Origin: Anaerolineaceae bacterium
GTDB lineage: Bacteria; Chloroflexota; Anaerolineae; Anaerolineales; Anaerolineaceae
DNA: 11,180 nucleotides
Assembly (NCBI GenBank): GCA_014860845.1
Contig: JACZIY010000295.1
Location: 1 to 11,180, forward strand
Direction of reading: 5' to 3'
Part shown: positions 1 through 9,112 of the stretch, piece by piece
Position numbering within the stretch: the first letter of the stretch is position 1
How the letters are laid out: each line of letters opens with the position of its first letter
The notes under the pieces: model-generated
The model's database searches: none
What the model saw: only the letters and a program-made list of their open reading frames with translations
What the model was told of the DNA's origin: nothing
Made by a program: the position numbers and the translations under genes

Positions 1-84
1 ATTGAAGAAGCACCACCCAATGTGTTGTTCACAAATCCAACCCACGAACGCACTAAACTATTCCTGAGCAAAGTTTTGTCTTAA
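1..84 (+). CDS. Polar amino acid ABC transporter ATP-binding protein, C-terminal 27 residues (partial)
   Basis: Reading from base 1 in frame 1, 27 codons run to a TAA at 82-84. The peptide contains EEAPPNVLFTNPTHER followed by TKLFLSKVLS. This is the characteristic extreme C-terminus of GlnQ/HisP-type ATPases (general form E-x-G-P-P-x-x-x-F-x-N-P-x-H-E-R-T-x-x-F-L-S-x-V-L). In that family the protein is the cytoplasmic nucleotide-hydrolysing subunit of a polar amino acid importer. The Walker motifs and signature motif lie off the left edge, so the amino acid carried cannot be judged. There is no convincing hairpin after the stop. The next 77 bases are A-rich and lead to the promoter of the following gene. 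Confidence 0.82.
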   Translation: MEEAPPNVLFTNPTHERTKLFLSKVLS

Positions 85-138
85 AAAATCTTTTGTGCAT
101 CCAAAAAATCAATCAAAAAAATAAATCTCCGATATCTG

Positions 139-167
139 TTCTTCTTTATAAATGGATACTGTATAAT
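139..167 (+). promoter_or_regulatory. Promoter of the surface-protein gene
   Basis: A perfect TATAAT lies at 162-167 and is directly preceded by TG. The best -35 at 17-base spacing is TTCTTC at 139-144, which is weak. A start near base 174 would give a leader of about 24 bases containing GAGG (190-193), four to five bases before the ATG at 198. The promoter separates the surface protein from the transporter gene to its left. Confidence 0.6.
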
Positions 168-197
168 CGTTTTATCAGACTCCACATTTGAGGTTGA

Positions 198-2954
198 ATG
201 AAAAAGCGCAATTTACATTGGTTTATTTGGATATTTGCTTTGCTTGGCTTGGCAATTTCAGTCGCCAGTGTTCCTGCTTCCCCCTTGCAATCTTCAACCA
301 TTTCCATGATCAGCCCCAGTAATTGCCCAATTAGCGGTTGTGCAGCAGGCCAGAGACTAAATTTTCGGACGAGTTTTGATTTACTGAATTACGTTCCTTC
401 CCCAGATATCAATGTTCAAGTTTGTTTATTCACACCAGCAAATTGGGCGGTTTCGGATGTCGACTTTGAATTAATTGGTAAATTATCTGGAGCTACCTAT
501 ACTACTGACACAACTCAATGTGGACCAATACCAACAAACTATGTATTGAGTAAAGGCGTTTCTTCTGCACTGACAACCAACTTCTTTGGGGATGCTTTGG
601 ATTTTTATTTCCGGTTAGGGAAATCTGCCAGTTTGAGTGGTTCAACCTTAATCAGAGTTTTTGAAAGAAATGAGACTGGTTGGTCTCAAACCGAACAATC
701 ATTTAATTTTCTATCCATTTCTCCTGTTAGTAACTCGGTTTATATAGCCAAAGATGCATCAACTTGTGGGTCCAATATTCCGTGTTACATAAATTCAAAA
801 GATGATCTGGCAACTGGCATTGGAACTGGATTAAAGGATGCCATTGATGTTGTGGATAGTGGTTCGACGATCAATGTGATTGGTAATTATCCGATCAAAA
901 GTAATTCTGTGCTGATCGATAAAGCCATCACATTACAAGGAAATAACAATGCTGCGATTACCAGTGAATCTTTTACCTGCACACAACCCGCATTACTATT
1001 AAATAATGCAATCACCGTTCAGAATTTATCCATTAATGACGGATTCTGCAGTCTTCAGAACCGTGACTTATTGGTCATTGATAGCTCACAAAATATTAAC
1101 ATATTTTCAACTAATCTCGTCAATGGTAAAGACGCCATCCGTATTATCAATAATCAGGGAATTTTAACAATTCGTTTCAATAATATTACCAATAACAGTG
1201 GATATGCCATCATTAAACCGAATGCCTCCGGAACTGGACAAATTATTGCCTCAGCAAACAACATTTTCAATAACCGTACCGGTGCGCAGGTGAGTTGTGG
1301 TGTCAAAGAGCTCGGATTGGTGGATCACAATTTTTGGGGAATTGGGGTTCTACCAGCTGTGGCAGCACCGGATTGTACTTCTCAATCTGGAAAACGATTG
1401 GGAAGCGCAATTATTGATAACTTATCAAATCCTGGCGTGCAGGCACAACTCGTAACAGTAACGTCCACAAAGAAATCATACTTTGAAAATAGTATTGCCG
1501 TTCAACGTCCAACAACAAACCCAGACAATCCGGATTTTGACATATTCATCATAAATCACGGTAATAATGCTGCCAATACACCATTCCTTAACTCTGGGTC
1601 TACATCTACTTTGGTTCCCTGCAATAATTACTACGATATTTTTCTGGCAAATGGTTTAACAAACATTCAGGAATTAAATATATTCATGAAATATGACCTC
1701 AATGCAGCCTGTATTGCTAATGTTGAATCAAGTACTTACTGTGCCCAGAGCAATCCGGCATTATACCCATTATGGTGGTATGACCCTGATCAGTTGATCA
1801 CAACTGGCTGGAATACAACCGGGCAAGTTCCTAACGGACCATCTGCAGGTGGAGCCAGTGGTCAGGTGACAAACTGTAATCTCACAAATAAAGAGATATC
1901 CGTGCAGATTGATGCATCAGGTCGACCAGGCATATCCAATGATCTGAATTACACACCTTTTGTGGTGGGATTGGTTGGTCAACCAGCTGCGGCTGTCCTT
2001 ACGAGTTTTACCGCTACACCTGGTAATATGCAGGTGACAATAAATTGGTCGACTGCCAGTGAATTAAATACCAGCGGTTTTTATGTACAAAGAAGGCAAA
2101 CAGGGACCTTATCATTTGATCAGGTAAGTCCATTCATAGTTCATACGGGCACGAATTCTTCTGGCGCAAATTATTCTTTTGTGGATAATGATGTCATTAA
2201 CTTGACCGGTTATGATTACCGATTGGAGATTATTGGGACTAATTTGCTTTCAGTATATTCCAATATTATCAGTGCTACGCCCATTCCCCCTACCCTGACA
2301 CCAACGATTACTTTGACACCAACAATCACTCTAACACCAACCATCACAAATACATTAACTCCAACAATCTCACTTACTCCAACCATCACCCATACACCTA
2401 CCGTCACCACAACGAGAACTGCCACGCTTACACCTACACGCACACGATTTCAGACAGCCACCAGAACACGTACACCGTTCCTCATCCCTTATCGTAGCCC
2501 AACCAGAACTCAATTCGTTGTGAGTACAAATCCAAGTGGTTACCCAGCCCCAACAAATGCTAATCTCACTCCTAATAGTGGAAATCCTATATTAACAAGT
2601 GGAGCGACTCAACCCAGTGAAGGTTATCCAATACCAGGAGAAAGCACTCAGGTGGACGGTGGATACCCTGAACCAGGAACTGAGAATGGTCAGACTACTG
2701 TTATTCCAGACGATGGAACACCTGATAAGACACCAGTACCAGGCTCAACGATCCTACCAAAACCAACCTCACCTCCCAGACCAATGGATTCGGATAAACC
2801 ATCAAATTGGGTCTATCCTTTATTAGGTAGTATTATTGGACTTTCTTTGGTATTATTGGTCGGTTATTTTCTTTGGAAAAAAGGGTACATGGCTTTGCCA
2901 TTCTTAACAAAAGAAGAGCAAGACCTGGAACATCCACTTGATAGGTTCGAGTGA
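198..2954 (+). CDS. Large cell-surface protein: beta-helix, Fn3-like domain, Thr/Pro stalk, C-terminal membrane anchor
   Basis: The protein has 918 residues and is exported. Lys/Arg residues 2-4 and a hydrophobic stretch at about 6-25 form a signal peptide with a plausible cut near the Ala/Ser-rich 23-28. Residues 40-190 are beta-rich. Residues 215-381 are short strands with regular Asn/Ile/Val content ending in DHNFWG, which fits a right-handed parallel beta-helix. Residues 596-694 resemble an Fn3-like domain, with the motif W-S-T-A-S-E-L-N-x-x-G-F-x-V-Q-R. Residues 695-760 are Thr/Pro hexapeptide repeats, 761-868 a Pro/Gly/Thr linker with three GYPxP motifs, 872-893 a membrane span followed by Lys-Lys, and the rest an acidic tail. 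All 14 cysteines lie between 43 and 560, so disulfides in the outer head are likely. Beta-helices often bind or cut polysaccharides, but I see no catalytic signature, so adhesion or envelope structure is only a guess. The start has GAGG at 190-193. Confidence 0.88.
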   Translation: MKKRNLHWFIWIFALLGLAISVASVPASPLQSSTISMISPSNCPISGCAAGQRLNFRTSFDLLNYVPSPDINVQVCLFTPANWAVSDVDFELIGKLSGATYTTDTTQCGPIPTNYVLSKGVSSALTTNFFGDALDFYFRLGKSASLSGSTLIRVFERNETGWSQTEQSFNFLSISPVSNSVYIAKDASTCGSNIPCYINSKDDLATGIGTGLKDAIDVVDSGSTINVIGNYPIKSNSVLIDKAITLQGNNNAAITSESFTCTQPALLLNNAITVQNLSINDGFCSLQNRDLLVIDSSQNINIFSTNLVNGKDAIRIINNQGILTIRFNNITNNSGYAIIKPNASGTGQIIASANNIFNNRTGAQVSCGVKELGLVDHNFWGIGVLPAVAAPDCTSQSGKRLGSAIIDNLSNPGVQAQLVTVTSTKKSYFENSIAVQRPTTNPDNPDFDIFIINHGNNAANTPFLNSGSTSTLVPCNNYYDIFLANGLTNIQELNIFMKYDLNAACIANVESSTYCAQSNPALYPLWWYDPDQLITTGWNTTGQVPNGPSAGGASGQVTNCNLTNKEISVQIDASGRPGISNDLNYTPFVVGLVGQPAAAVLTSFTATPGNMQVTINWSTASELNTSGFYVQRRQTGTLSFDQVSPFIVHTGTNSSGANYSFVDNDVINLTGYDYRLEIIGTNLLSVYSNIISATPIPPTLTPTITLTPTITLTPTITNTLTPTISLTPTITHTPTVTTTRTATLTPTRTRFQTATRTRTPFLIPYRSPTRTQFVVSTNPSGYPAPTNANLTPNSGNPILTSGATQPSEGYPIPGESTQVDGGYPEPGTENGQTTVIPDDGTPDKTPVPGSTILPKPTSPPRPMDSDKPSNWVYPLLGSIIGLSLVLLVGYFLWKKGYMALPFLTKEEQDLEHPLDRFE
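2295..2444 (+). repeat. Degenerate 18-bp tandem repeat encoding Leu-Thr-Pro-Thr-Ile-Thr
   Basis: About eight hexapeptide-like units (LTPTIT, LTPTIT, LTPTIT, then an NT insertion, LTPTIS, LTPTIT, HTPTVT, TTRTAT, LTPTRT) cover residues 700-749 of the surface protein. The units differ mostly at third codon positions in the early copies and at amino acids in the later ones. They form a rigid extended stalk between the Fn3-like domain and the membrane anchor. Confidence 0.85.
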
Positions 2955-2958
2955 TTTT

Positions 2959-2987
2959 TTGACTTTTTAATTTGAATGTGCTATTCT
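2959..2987 (+). promoter_or_regulatory. Promoter of the MBL-fold hydrolase gene
   Basis: TTGACT at 2959-2964 and TATTCT at 2982-2987 are 17 bases apart. The -10 is extended by TGTGC immediately upstream. The expected start is near 2994, giving a leader of about 41 bases with GGAG at 3023-3026, eight bases before the ATG at 3035. This is the best sigma-70-type promoter in the window. Confidence 0.7.
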
Positions 2988-3034
2988 TCTTAATTGTTAA
3001 ATAACGAAAAGATACTAAATTTGGAGATTAATAG

Positions 3035-3925
3035 ATGCAGCGAGAACGCGTATCTGAGAATGTATATTGGTTTCAAAGTGAAATTTATGCACAAGTAACC
3101 GCTGGGGTCATCACTGGACCTAAGTGGGCGGTTGTTATTGACACATTACCAGTTCCAGAAGAAACGATCGCAATGAGAAACTACATTGAAGATCACCTGG
3201 AAGTACCGGTGCAATACATCATTAACACACATTACCATGCTGATCATACCTGGGGAAATTGCTTTTTCCCTGGAGCAACAATTATCAGTCACGAGTTGTG
3301 CAGAAAACTTCAATTAGAACAGGGTCAGTCGTCATTGGATCAAGCGATTCAGCAAAATCCAATTTTTAAACCTGTAAAATTAGTCTACCCACATCTCACA
3401 TTTGACAGTGGCAACATGTCATTACGGGTAGGTAAAAAGAATCTGATATTATTTCCTACACCCGGGCATAGTGAAGATGGAATTTCAGTTTTAATCGAAG
3501 AAGATCGAGTCCTTTTTGCAGCTGATGCATTTTTACCGATCCCATATTTTGTCAAAGGAAATATCGAAAAATTAATGGATTCTTTAAAATCTTTCACTAA
3601 TCTTGGATTAGAGAATATTATCCAGGGTCATGGCGATATCATTCTCCGTGGTGAGATTGAAGAGACCATTCAGCAAAATATTAATTATTTAAAGACACTC
3701 AAAAAGAAAGTTAAAGATGCTTTACTAAATAAATATCCACTGCGAGCCGCATCCTCTATCGATATTGAAAGCTGTGGTAAAAGCCGGGTTGTTCTGGCGG
3801 GACTGGGTAATTCCCTGCATCAAAACAATGTCAGGTACCTACTCAATCAATATGCTCTGGAAGAAGGTATCGACCTCATAGATTCACCTTTTGATGAATT
3901 TGATGACGATATCGTTGATGAATAA
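3035..3925 (+). CDS. Metallo-beta-lactamase-fold metal-dependent hydrolase
   Basis: The 296-residue protein shows the metal-binding signatures of the metallo-beta-lactamase superfamily. THYHADH supplies His66, His68, Asp70 and His71. PTPGHSEDG supplies His145, FAADAF supplies Asp164 and QGHGD supplies His199. This set fits two metal ions at the active site. There is no signal peptide, so it is probably cytoplasmic. The fold hydrolyses thioesters, lactones, lactams, phosphodiesters and other bonds. The core ends near residue 230. A further 65 or so residues form a helical extension ending in an acidic tail (DEFDDDIVDE), which is not the glyoxalase II C-terminal domain. The substrate cannot be named. 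It has its own promoter and RBS and looks monocistronic. It converges with plsY and shares its terminator. The start is the first ATG, eight bases after GGAG. Confidence 0.85.
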   Translation: MQRERVSENVYWFQSEIYAQVTAGVITGPKWAVVIDTLPVPEETIAMRNYIEDHLEVPVQYIINTHYHADHTWGNCFFPGATIISHELCRKLQLEQGQSSLDQAIQQNPIFKPVKLVYPHLTFDSGNMSLRVGKKNLILFPTPGHSEDGISVLIEEDRVLFAADAFLPIPYFVKGNIEKLMDSLKSFTNLGLENIIQGHGDIILRGEIEETIQQNINYLKTLKKKVKDALLNKYPLRAASSIDIESCGKSRVVLAGLGNSLHQNNVRYLLNQYALEEGIDLIDSPFDEFDDDIVDE

Positions 3926-3952
3926 AAAAAGCCAAAAGCTTTTTTTATTCAT
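3918..3952. terminator. Bidirectional intrinsic terminator shared by the MBL hydrolase gene and plsY
   Basis: Perfect 15-base arms (3918-3932 and 3938-3952) enclose a CAAAA loop. The stem has an A7 tract in one arm and a T7 tract in the other, so either transcript gets a hairpin with a U-run. The TAA of the hydrolase gene (3923-3925) and that of plsY (3945-3947 read in reverse) both lie inside the arms. Confidence 0.8.
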
Positions 3953-4616
3953 TGAAGACTTTCTTTTTTAACCATTTTGCTCGTAAACCTACAACGCGTT
4001 CTGTCCCCTCAATCAACCGTTTGATATTAGGGCGTAAAGCCCAGACTAACACCAACAAGGCCAGTGCACCGTAAATCACATAAGCCCAGGGCGATAATCC
4101 CATGATTGCCCTTATGATAAAGACGATCATGGCGATAAAGGCAATGCTCATAGTAGTTACCGAAGCATATCCAATAAAAAGGTAAATCAAGAAAGCAACA
4201 GGAAGAATAATGAATCCAATCGGATTCCAAAGAGCGATCGCACCCCCTAGTGCAGTTGCACCACCCGCACCACCACGTAAAGCCCATTTTCCATCTTTTC
4301 GATGCACCAAAAATATCGAGTAATTATGACCAATAATTGCTAATAATGCTGCACTCACCTGAATCCAGGGTTGTTGCGGAGCCAGCCAACTGACAACCCA
4401 GGCAGTGGCAGCGCCTTTAAAAACATCCAGTGTCGCGGTTAAGATGCCTGCTCCAACACCAGCAGCACGCATGGCATTGGTTCCCCCCGTCCTCCCAGAC
4501 TCCACCTGCAGTACATCGCGGCCATTGATTAATTTAACGACAAAGAAACCAAATGGGATGGATCCCATTAAATAAGCAATTACTAAAATTAGTAGAACAT
4601 TTCCAAATTCGATCAT
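3945..4616 (-). CDS. plsY: Glycerol-3-phosphate acyltransferase PlsY (divergent)
   Basis: This is a 223-residue polytopic inner-membrane protein. PlsY transfers an acyl group from acyl-phosphate to glycerol-3-phosphate, giving lysophosphatidic acid, the first step of phospholipid synthesis. The family motifs are visible in order: GSIPFG (18-23), GRTGGTNAMRAAG (41-53), DVFKG (64-68), IGHNYSIF (95-102) and GGAGGATALGG (115-125). About five to six hydrophobic segments are present, and the tail is basic. Two features are unusual. The typical GGKG motif reads GGAG, and about eight extra residues (around 103-113) separate the GHN motif from it. This suggests a divergent clade rather than a dead enzyme, because the other motifs are intact. 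The start has GAGGG four bases upstream on the minus strand. It lies 61 bases after the JAMM gene and is probably co-transcribed with it. Confidence 0.88.
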   Translation of the reverse strand: MIEFGNVLLILVIAYLMGSIPFGFFVVKLINGRDVLQVESGRTGGTNAMRAAGVGAGILTATLDVFKGAATAWVVSWLAPQQPWIQVSAALLAIIGHNYSIFLVHRKDGKWALRGGAGGATALGGAIALWNPIGFIILPVAFLIYLFIGYASVTTMSIAFIAMIVFIIRAIMGLSPWAYVIYGALALLVLVWALRPNIKRLIEGTERVVGLRAKWLKKKVFNE

Positions 4617-4677
4617 TAATCCCTCAACCTTATGTGTCTAATGATTAAACACTTGATGTTTATATTCGTTTCGTTAT

Positions 4678-5079
4678 TTAAACTTTAACCAATTCCATCT
4701 CAGTGTAACAGTCATTTTCAATAAGAAAAGCTTTCATCTTCCAATTATTAGATTCAGGATAACAGATAATAGTTGCAACTCCAGGATATAAGAATTCTTT
4801 AATGTCAGTTTCTGAAGGTTTTGGCGGTCCTTTGGGGTGTGAATGAAAAATCCCAAGCAGATCTAATTTTAATGAATCAATCTTTTCCAAGGCTATGTAC
4901 AATTCCATTGGGTCCATGAAAAACTTCACGGGCGAATGGAGCTGGTTGGTTATCGGTATTTCAATTGTAACGTTGTTATCAATTCCTGCCAATAAGCCAC
5001 ATGATTCTTCTGGATATTTTTTATCAACATATTCAAGAATATTCTTTGAAATTTGAATTGGAATGATTAATTTATCCAT
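4678..5079 (-). CDS. JAMM/Mov34 (M67) family zinc metalloprotease, Mec-like
   Basis: This 133-residue cytoplasmic protein consists of a single JAMM domain. The zinc site motif H-x-H-x7-S-x2-D is complete: His79, His81, Ser89 and Asp92 within HSHPKGPPKPSETD. The upstream catalytic Glu lies in PEESCGLLAG (Glu25). Bacterial stand-alone JAMM proteins of this size include Mec, which releases cysteine from the C-terminus of the sulfur carrier CysO; related ones trim other ubiquitin-like sulfur carriers. No MoaD/ThiS or ThiF partner gene is in the window, so the substrate is unknown. I place the start at the ATG at 5079, which overlaps the stop of the upstream membrane gene by eight bases (ATGGATAA) and implies translational coupling. 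A TTG at 5094 is in frame but has no better RBS. Neither start has a clear Shine-Dalgarno sequence. Confidence 0.85.
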   Translation of the reverse strand: MDKLIIPIQISKNILEYVDKKYPEESCGLLAGIDNNVTIEIPITNQLHSPVKFFMDPMELYIALEKIDSLKLDLLGIFHSHPKGPPKPSETDIKEFLYPGVATIICYPESNNWKMKAFLIENDCYTEMELVKV

Positions 5080-5887
5080 TGGTGAATAAAGCAAGGAAAA
5101 ACAGGAATAAGAAAAGTATTAAAGGTTCTATAAATAAATTTATACCCTTCTTACCTTCCTTCAAAGCTGTTATTAACAAAGTCAGAGGATAAGCGATCCC
5201 TACCAGAACCAGACCGAATGGTAATGGTTGAATCGGAATATAATGCAATCCCAGGGCAATCTGACCAACAAAAAAAGCAATCCCAATCGACCAGAACCAA
5301 TTCCAATCTCCTGATGTCCGTAAATATAAACTACGGGAAACCAGAAAAAAAATAGTGATTGATATGGCAGGTAATAATAGAAATAACCTCATTCCTGAGG
5401 CTTTAATTGCAATGGCTAACACAAGAAATAAGGCAAAGGAAATTGCGGTTAATCCTAAACTCGCTGGTAAATGGGATTCGCTATTCGGATCCACTACTAA
5501 GTATTCAGCAACCAGAATGAATGCTAACAGAATGCCACCCAAGCCAACGACCACCCACCATTCGATTCCAACTTCGAGAAATGAGAGCGGAACACCAATC
5601 ACCCAGGCGGTTAAAGCTGGAACCAATCCATGTTGTATAAATGTTTGATTGCCTTTGTTGGGATGAGTCTGTATCAGCCAGTCAGCGCCAAATGCGGCCA
5701 AAAAAGCGACAAGGATTGAGACAACCGTCCCAAAGTCTAAATCGTAATTAAAAACAACCCAAGGTAAACGGACCTCGATACCCTGTGCGGGTATTTGAAC
5801 AAATGGCACCAATCCATAAGCCAGAATAATAACCGCAGATATGATGCTGAGACGACTGAAATCTGGTAACTGGTTGATTTTTGGCAT
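5072..5887 (-). CDS. Polytopic membrane protein of unknown function
   Basis: The 271-residue protein has about eight to nine hydrophobic spans, at roughly 12-32, 53-70, 85-105, 109-130, 143-163, 165-185, 195-217, 221-241 and 252-269. I recognise no catalytic or transport motif. Charged residues are few and lie in loops (for example QTHPNKGNQ at 72-81, DPNSESH at 133-139, KEGKKG at 243-248). It is the first gene of a minus-strand group with the JAMM protease and PlsY. The overlap of its stop with the JAMM start argues that the two are co-translated. The ATG at 5887 has no Shine-Dalgarno sequence. A TACAAT box six bases upstream instead fits a leaderless transcript. A membrane-lipid or envelope role is suggested only by the neighbouring plsY. 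Confidence 0.78.
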   Translation of the reverse strand: MPKINQLPDFSRLSIISAVIILAYGLVPFVQIPAQGIEVRLPWVVFNYDLDFGTVVSILVAFLAAFGADWLIQTHPNKGNQTFIQHGLVPALTAWVIGVPLSFLEVGIEWWVVVGLGGILLAFILVAEYLVVDPNSESHLPASLGLTAISFALFLVLAIAIKASGMRLFLLLPAISITIFFLVSRSLYLRTSGDWNWFWSIGIAFFVGQIALGLHYIPIQPLPFGLVLVGIAYPLTLLITALKEGKKGINLFIEPLILFLFLFFLALFTNG

Positions 5888-5893
5888 ATAAAA

Positions 5894-5899
5894 ATTGTA
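5894..5899 (-). promoter_or_regulatory. Possible -10 box for a leaderless transcript of the minus-strand group
   Basis: On the minus strand TACAAT (five of six consensus bases) ends six bases before the A of the ATG at 5887. Initiation at normal spacing would fall on the start codon itself. The -35 region is poor (CTGGTA at 18-base spacing, three of six matches). The absence of any purine-rich RBS supports the reading. Confidence 0.4.
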
Positions 5900-5958
5900 A
5901 CGATAAACGAGATTTATTACCAGTAATATTAGAACAAATAACCGAGAAAATGAAGATG

Positions 5959-5969
5959 TGTGGTAAAAT
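5959..5969 (+). promoter_or_regulatory. Extended -10 element before the membrane protein-gyrB pair
   Basis: The sequence TGTGGTAAAAT gives a -10 of TAAAAT at 5964-5969 with a TGTGn extension. No good -35 is present. It lies only ten bases before the ATG at 5980, so a start at normal spacing would leave a leader of two to four bases and cut into the AGGGG at 5971-5975. Either this promoter makes a nearly leaderless mRNA or the working promoter lies further upstream in the 92-base divergent gap. Confidence 0.35.
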
Positions 5970-5979
5970 TAGGGGTTGA

Positions 5980-8941
<2,962 letters not shown>

Positions 8942-8963
8942 AAACAGGTAATTAAATTCAAAT

Positions 8964-8993
8964 AGCACTTGATTCATGATTAACAGCTTTTTT
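8964..8993 (+). terminator. Candidate intrinsic terminator of gyrB
   Basis: An imperfect hairpin has arms at 8964-8974 and 8978-8988 with a three-base loop. It consists of AGC/GCT, a two-by-two internal loop, then TTGATT/GATTAA including two G-T pairs. A run of six T follows at 8988-8993. The stem is weak but lies 23 bases after the gyrB stop. Confidence 0.4.
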
Positions 8994-9069
8994 ATGGAAT
9001 AGCGTGTGCACATTCCGCTTATATAAATAAGACTAGCCGATATAAAATTCCATCAATTCTGAAATTTTT

Positions 9070-9080
9070 TGTGCTACACT
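9070..9080 (+). promoter_or_regulatory. Extended -10 promoter element of the dehydrogenase gene
   Basis: TGTGCTACACT gives a -10 of TACACT (9075-9080) with a TGTGC extension. It matches the element before the MBL hydrolase gene in layout. No good -35 is visible. A start near 9087 gives a leader of about 26 bases. The rest of the 171-base gap after gyrB holds the candidate terminator and two short inverted repeats (8996-9016 and 9018-9031). Confidence 0.5.
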
Positions 9081-9103
9081 AATCATTATTAAAATTTTCT
9101 TGT

Positions 9104-9110
9104 GAGGTGG
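9104..9110 (+). promoter_or_regulatory. RBS that sets the ATG at 9113 as the dehydrogenase start
   Basis: GAGGTGG at 9104-9110 lies just before the ATG at 9113, with GAGG five bases away. A GTG at 9107 is in frame but falls inside this site, so it cannot be the start. Confidence 0.75.
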
Positions 9111-9112
9111 AA

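Noticed and set aside
85..138. Possible terminator after the ABC transporter gene
   Set aside because: There is only a five-base TTTTG/CAAAA pairing with no GC-rich stem. The A-runs alone are not evidence of termination.
2216..2443. Minus-strand open frame with Val/Gly repeats
   Set aside because: It is the antisense of the Thr/Pro repeat stalk. Its repetitive composition simply mirrors the coding strand, and it has no RBS.
2295..2444. Possible CRISPR array from the regularly spaced repeats
   Set aside because: The units are 18 bp with no spacers and encode an in-frame Thr/Pro peptide.
2805..2951. Possible LPXTG-type sorting signal at the C-terminus of the surface protein
   Set aside because: No LPXTG or related motif precedes the span, and about 25 residues follow it, including an acidic tail. 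It looks like a simple membrane anchor.
5080..5094. TTG start for the JAMM protease, adding five residues
   Set aside because: There is no Shine-Dalgarno sequence for it. The ATG at 5079 overlaps the upstream stop in a typical coupled arrangement and gives a normal family N-terminus.
5355..5648. Plus-strand open frame of 97 codons
   Set aside because: It lies wholly inside the minus-strand membrane protein gene. Its Asn/Thr/Lys-rich composition is what the antisense of hydrophobic codons gives.
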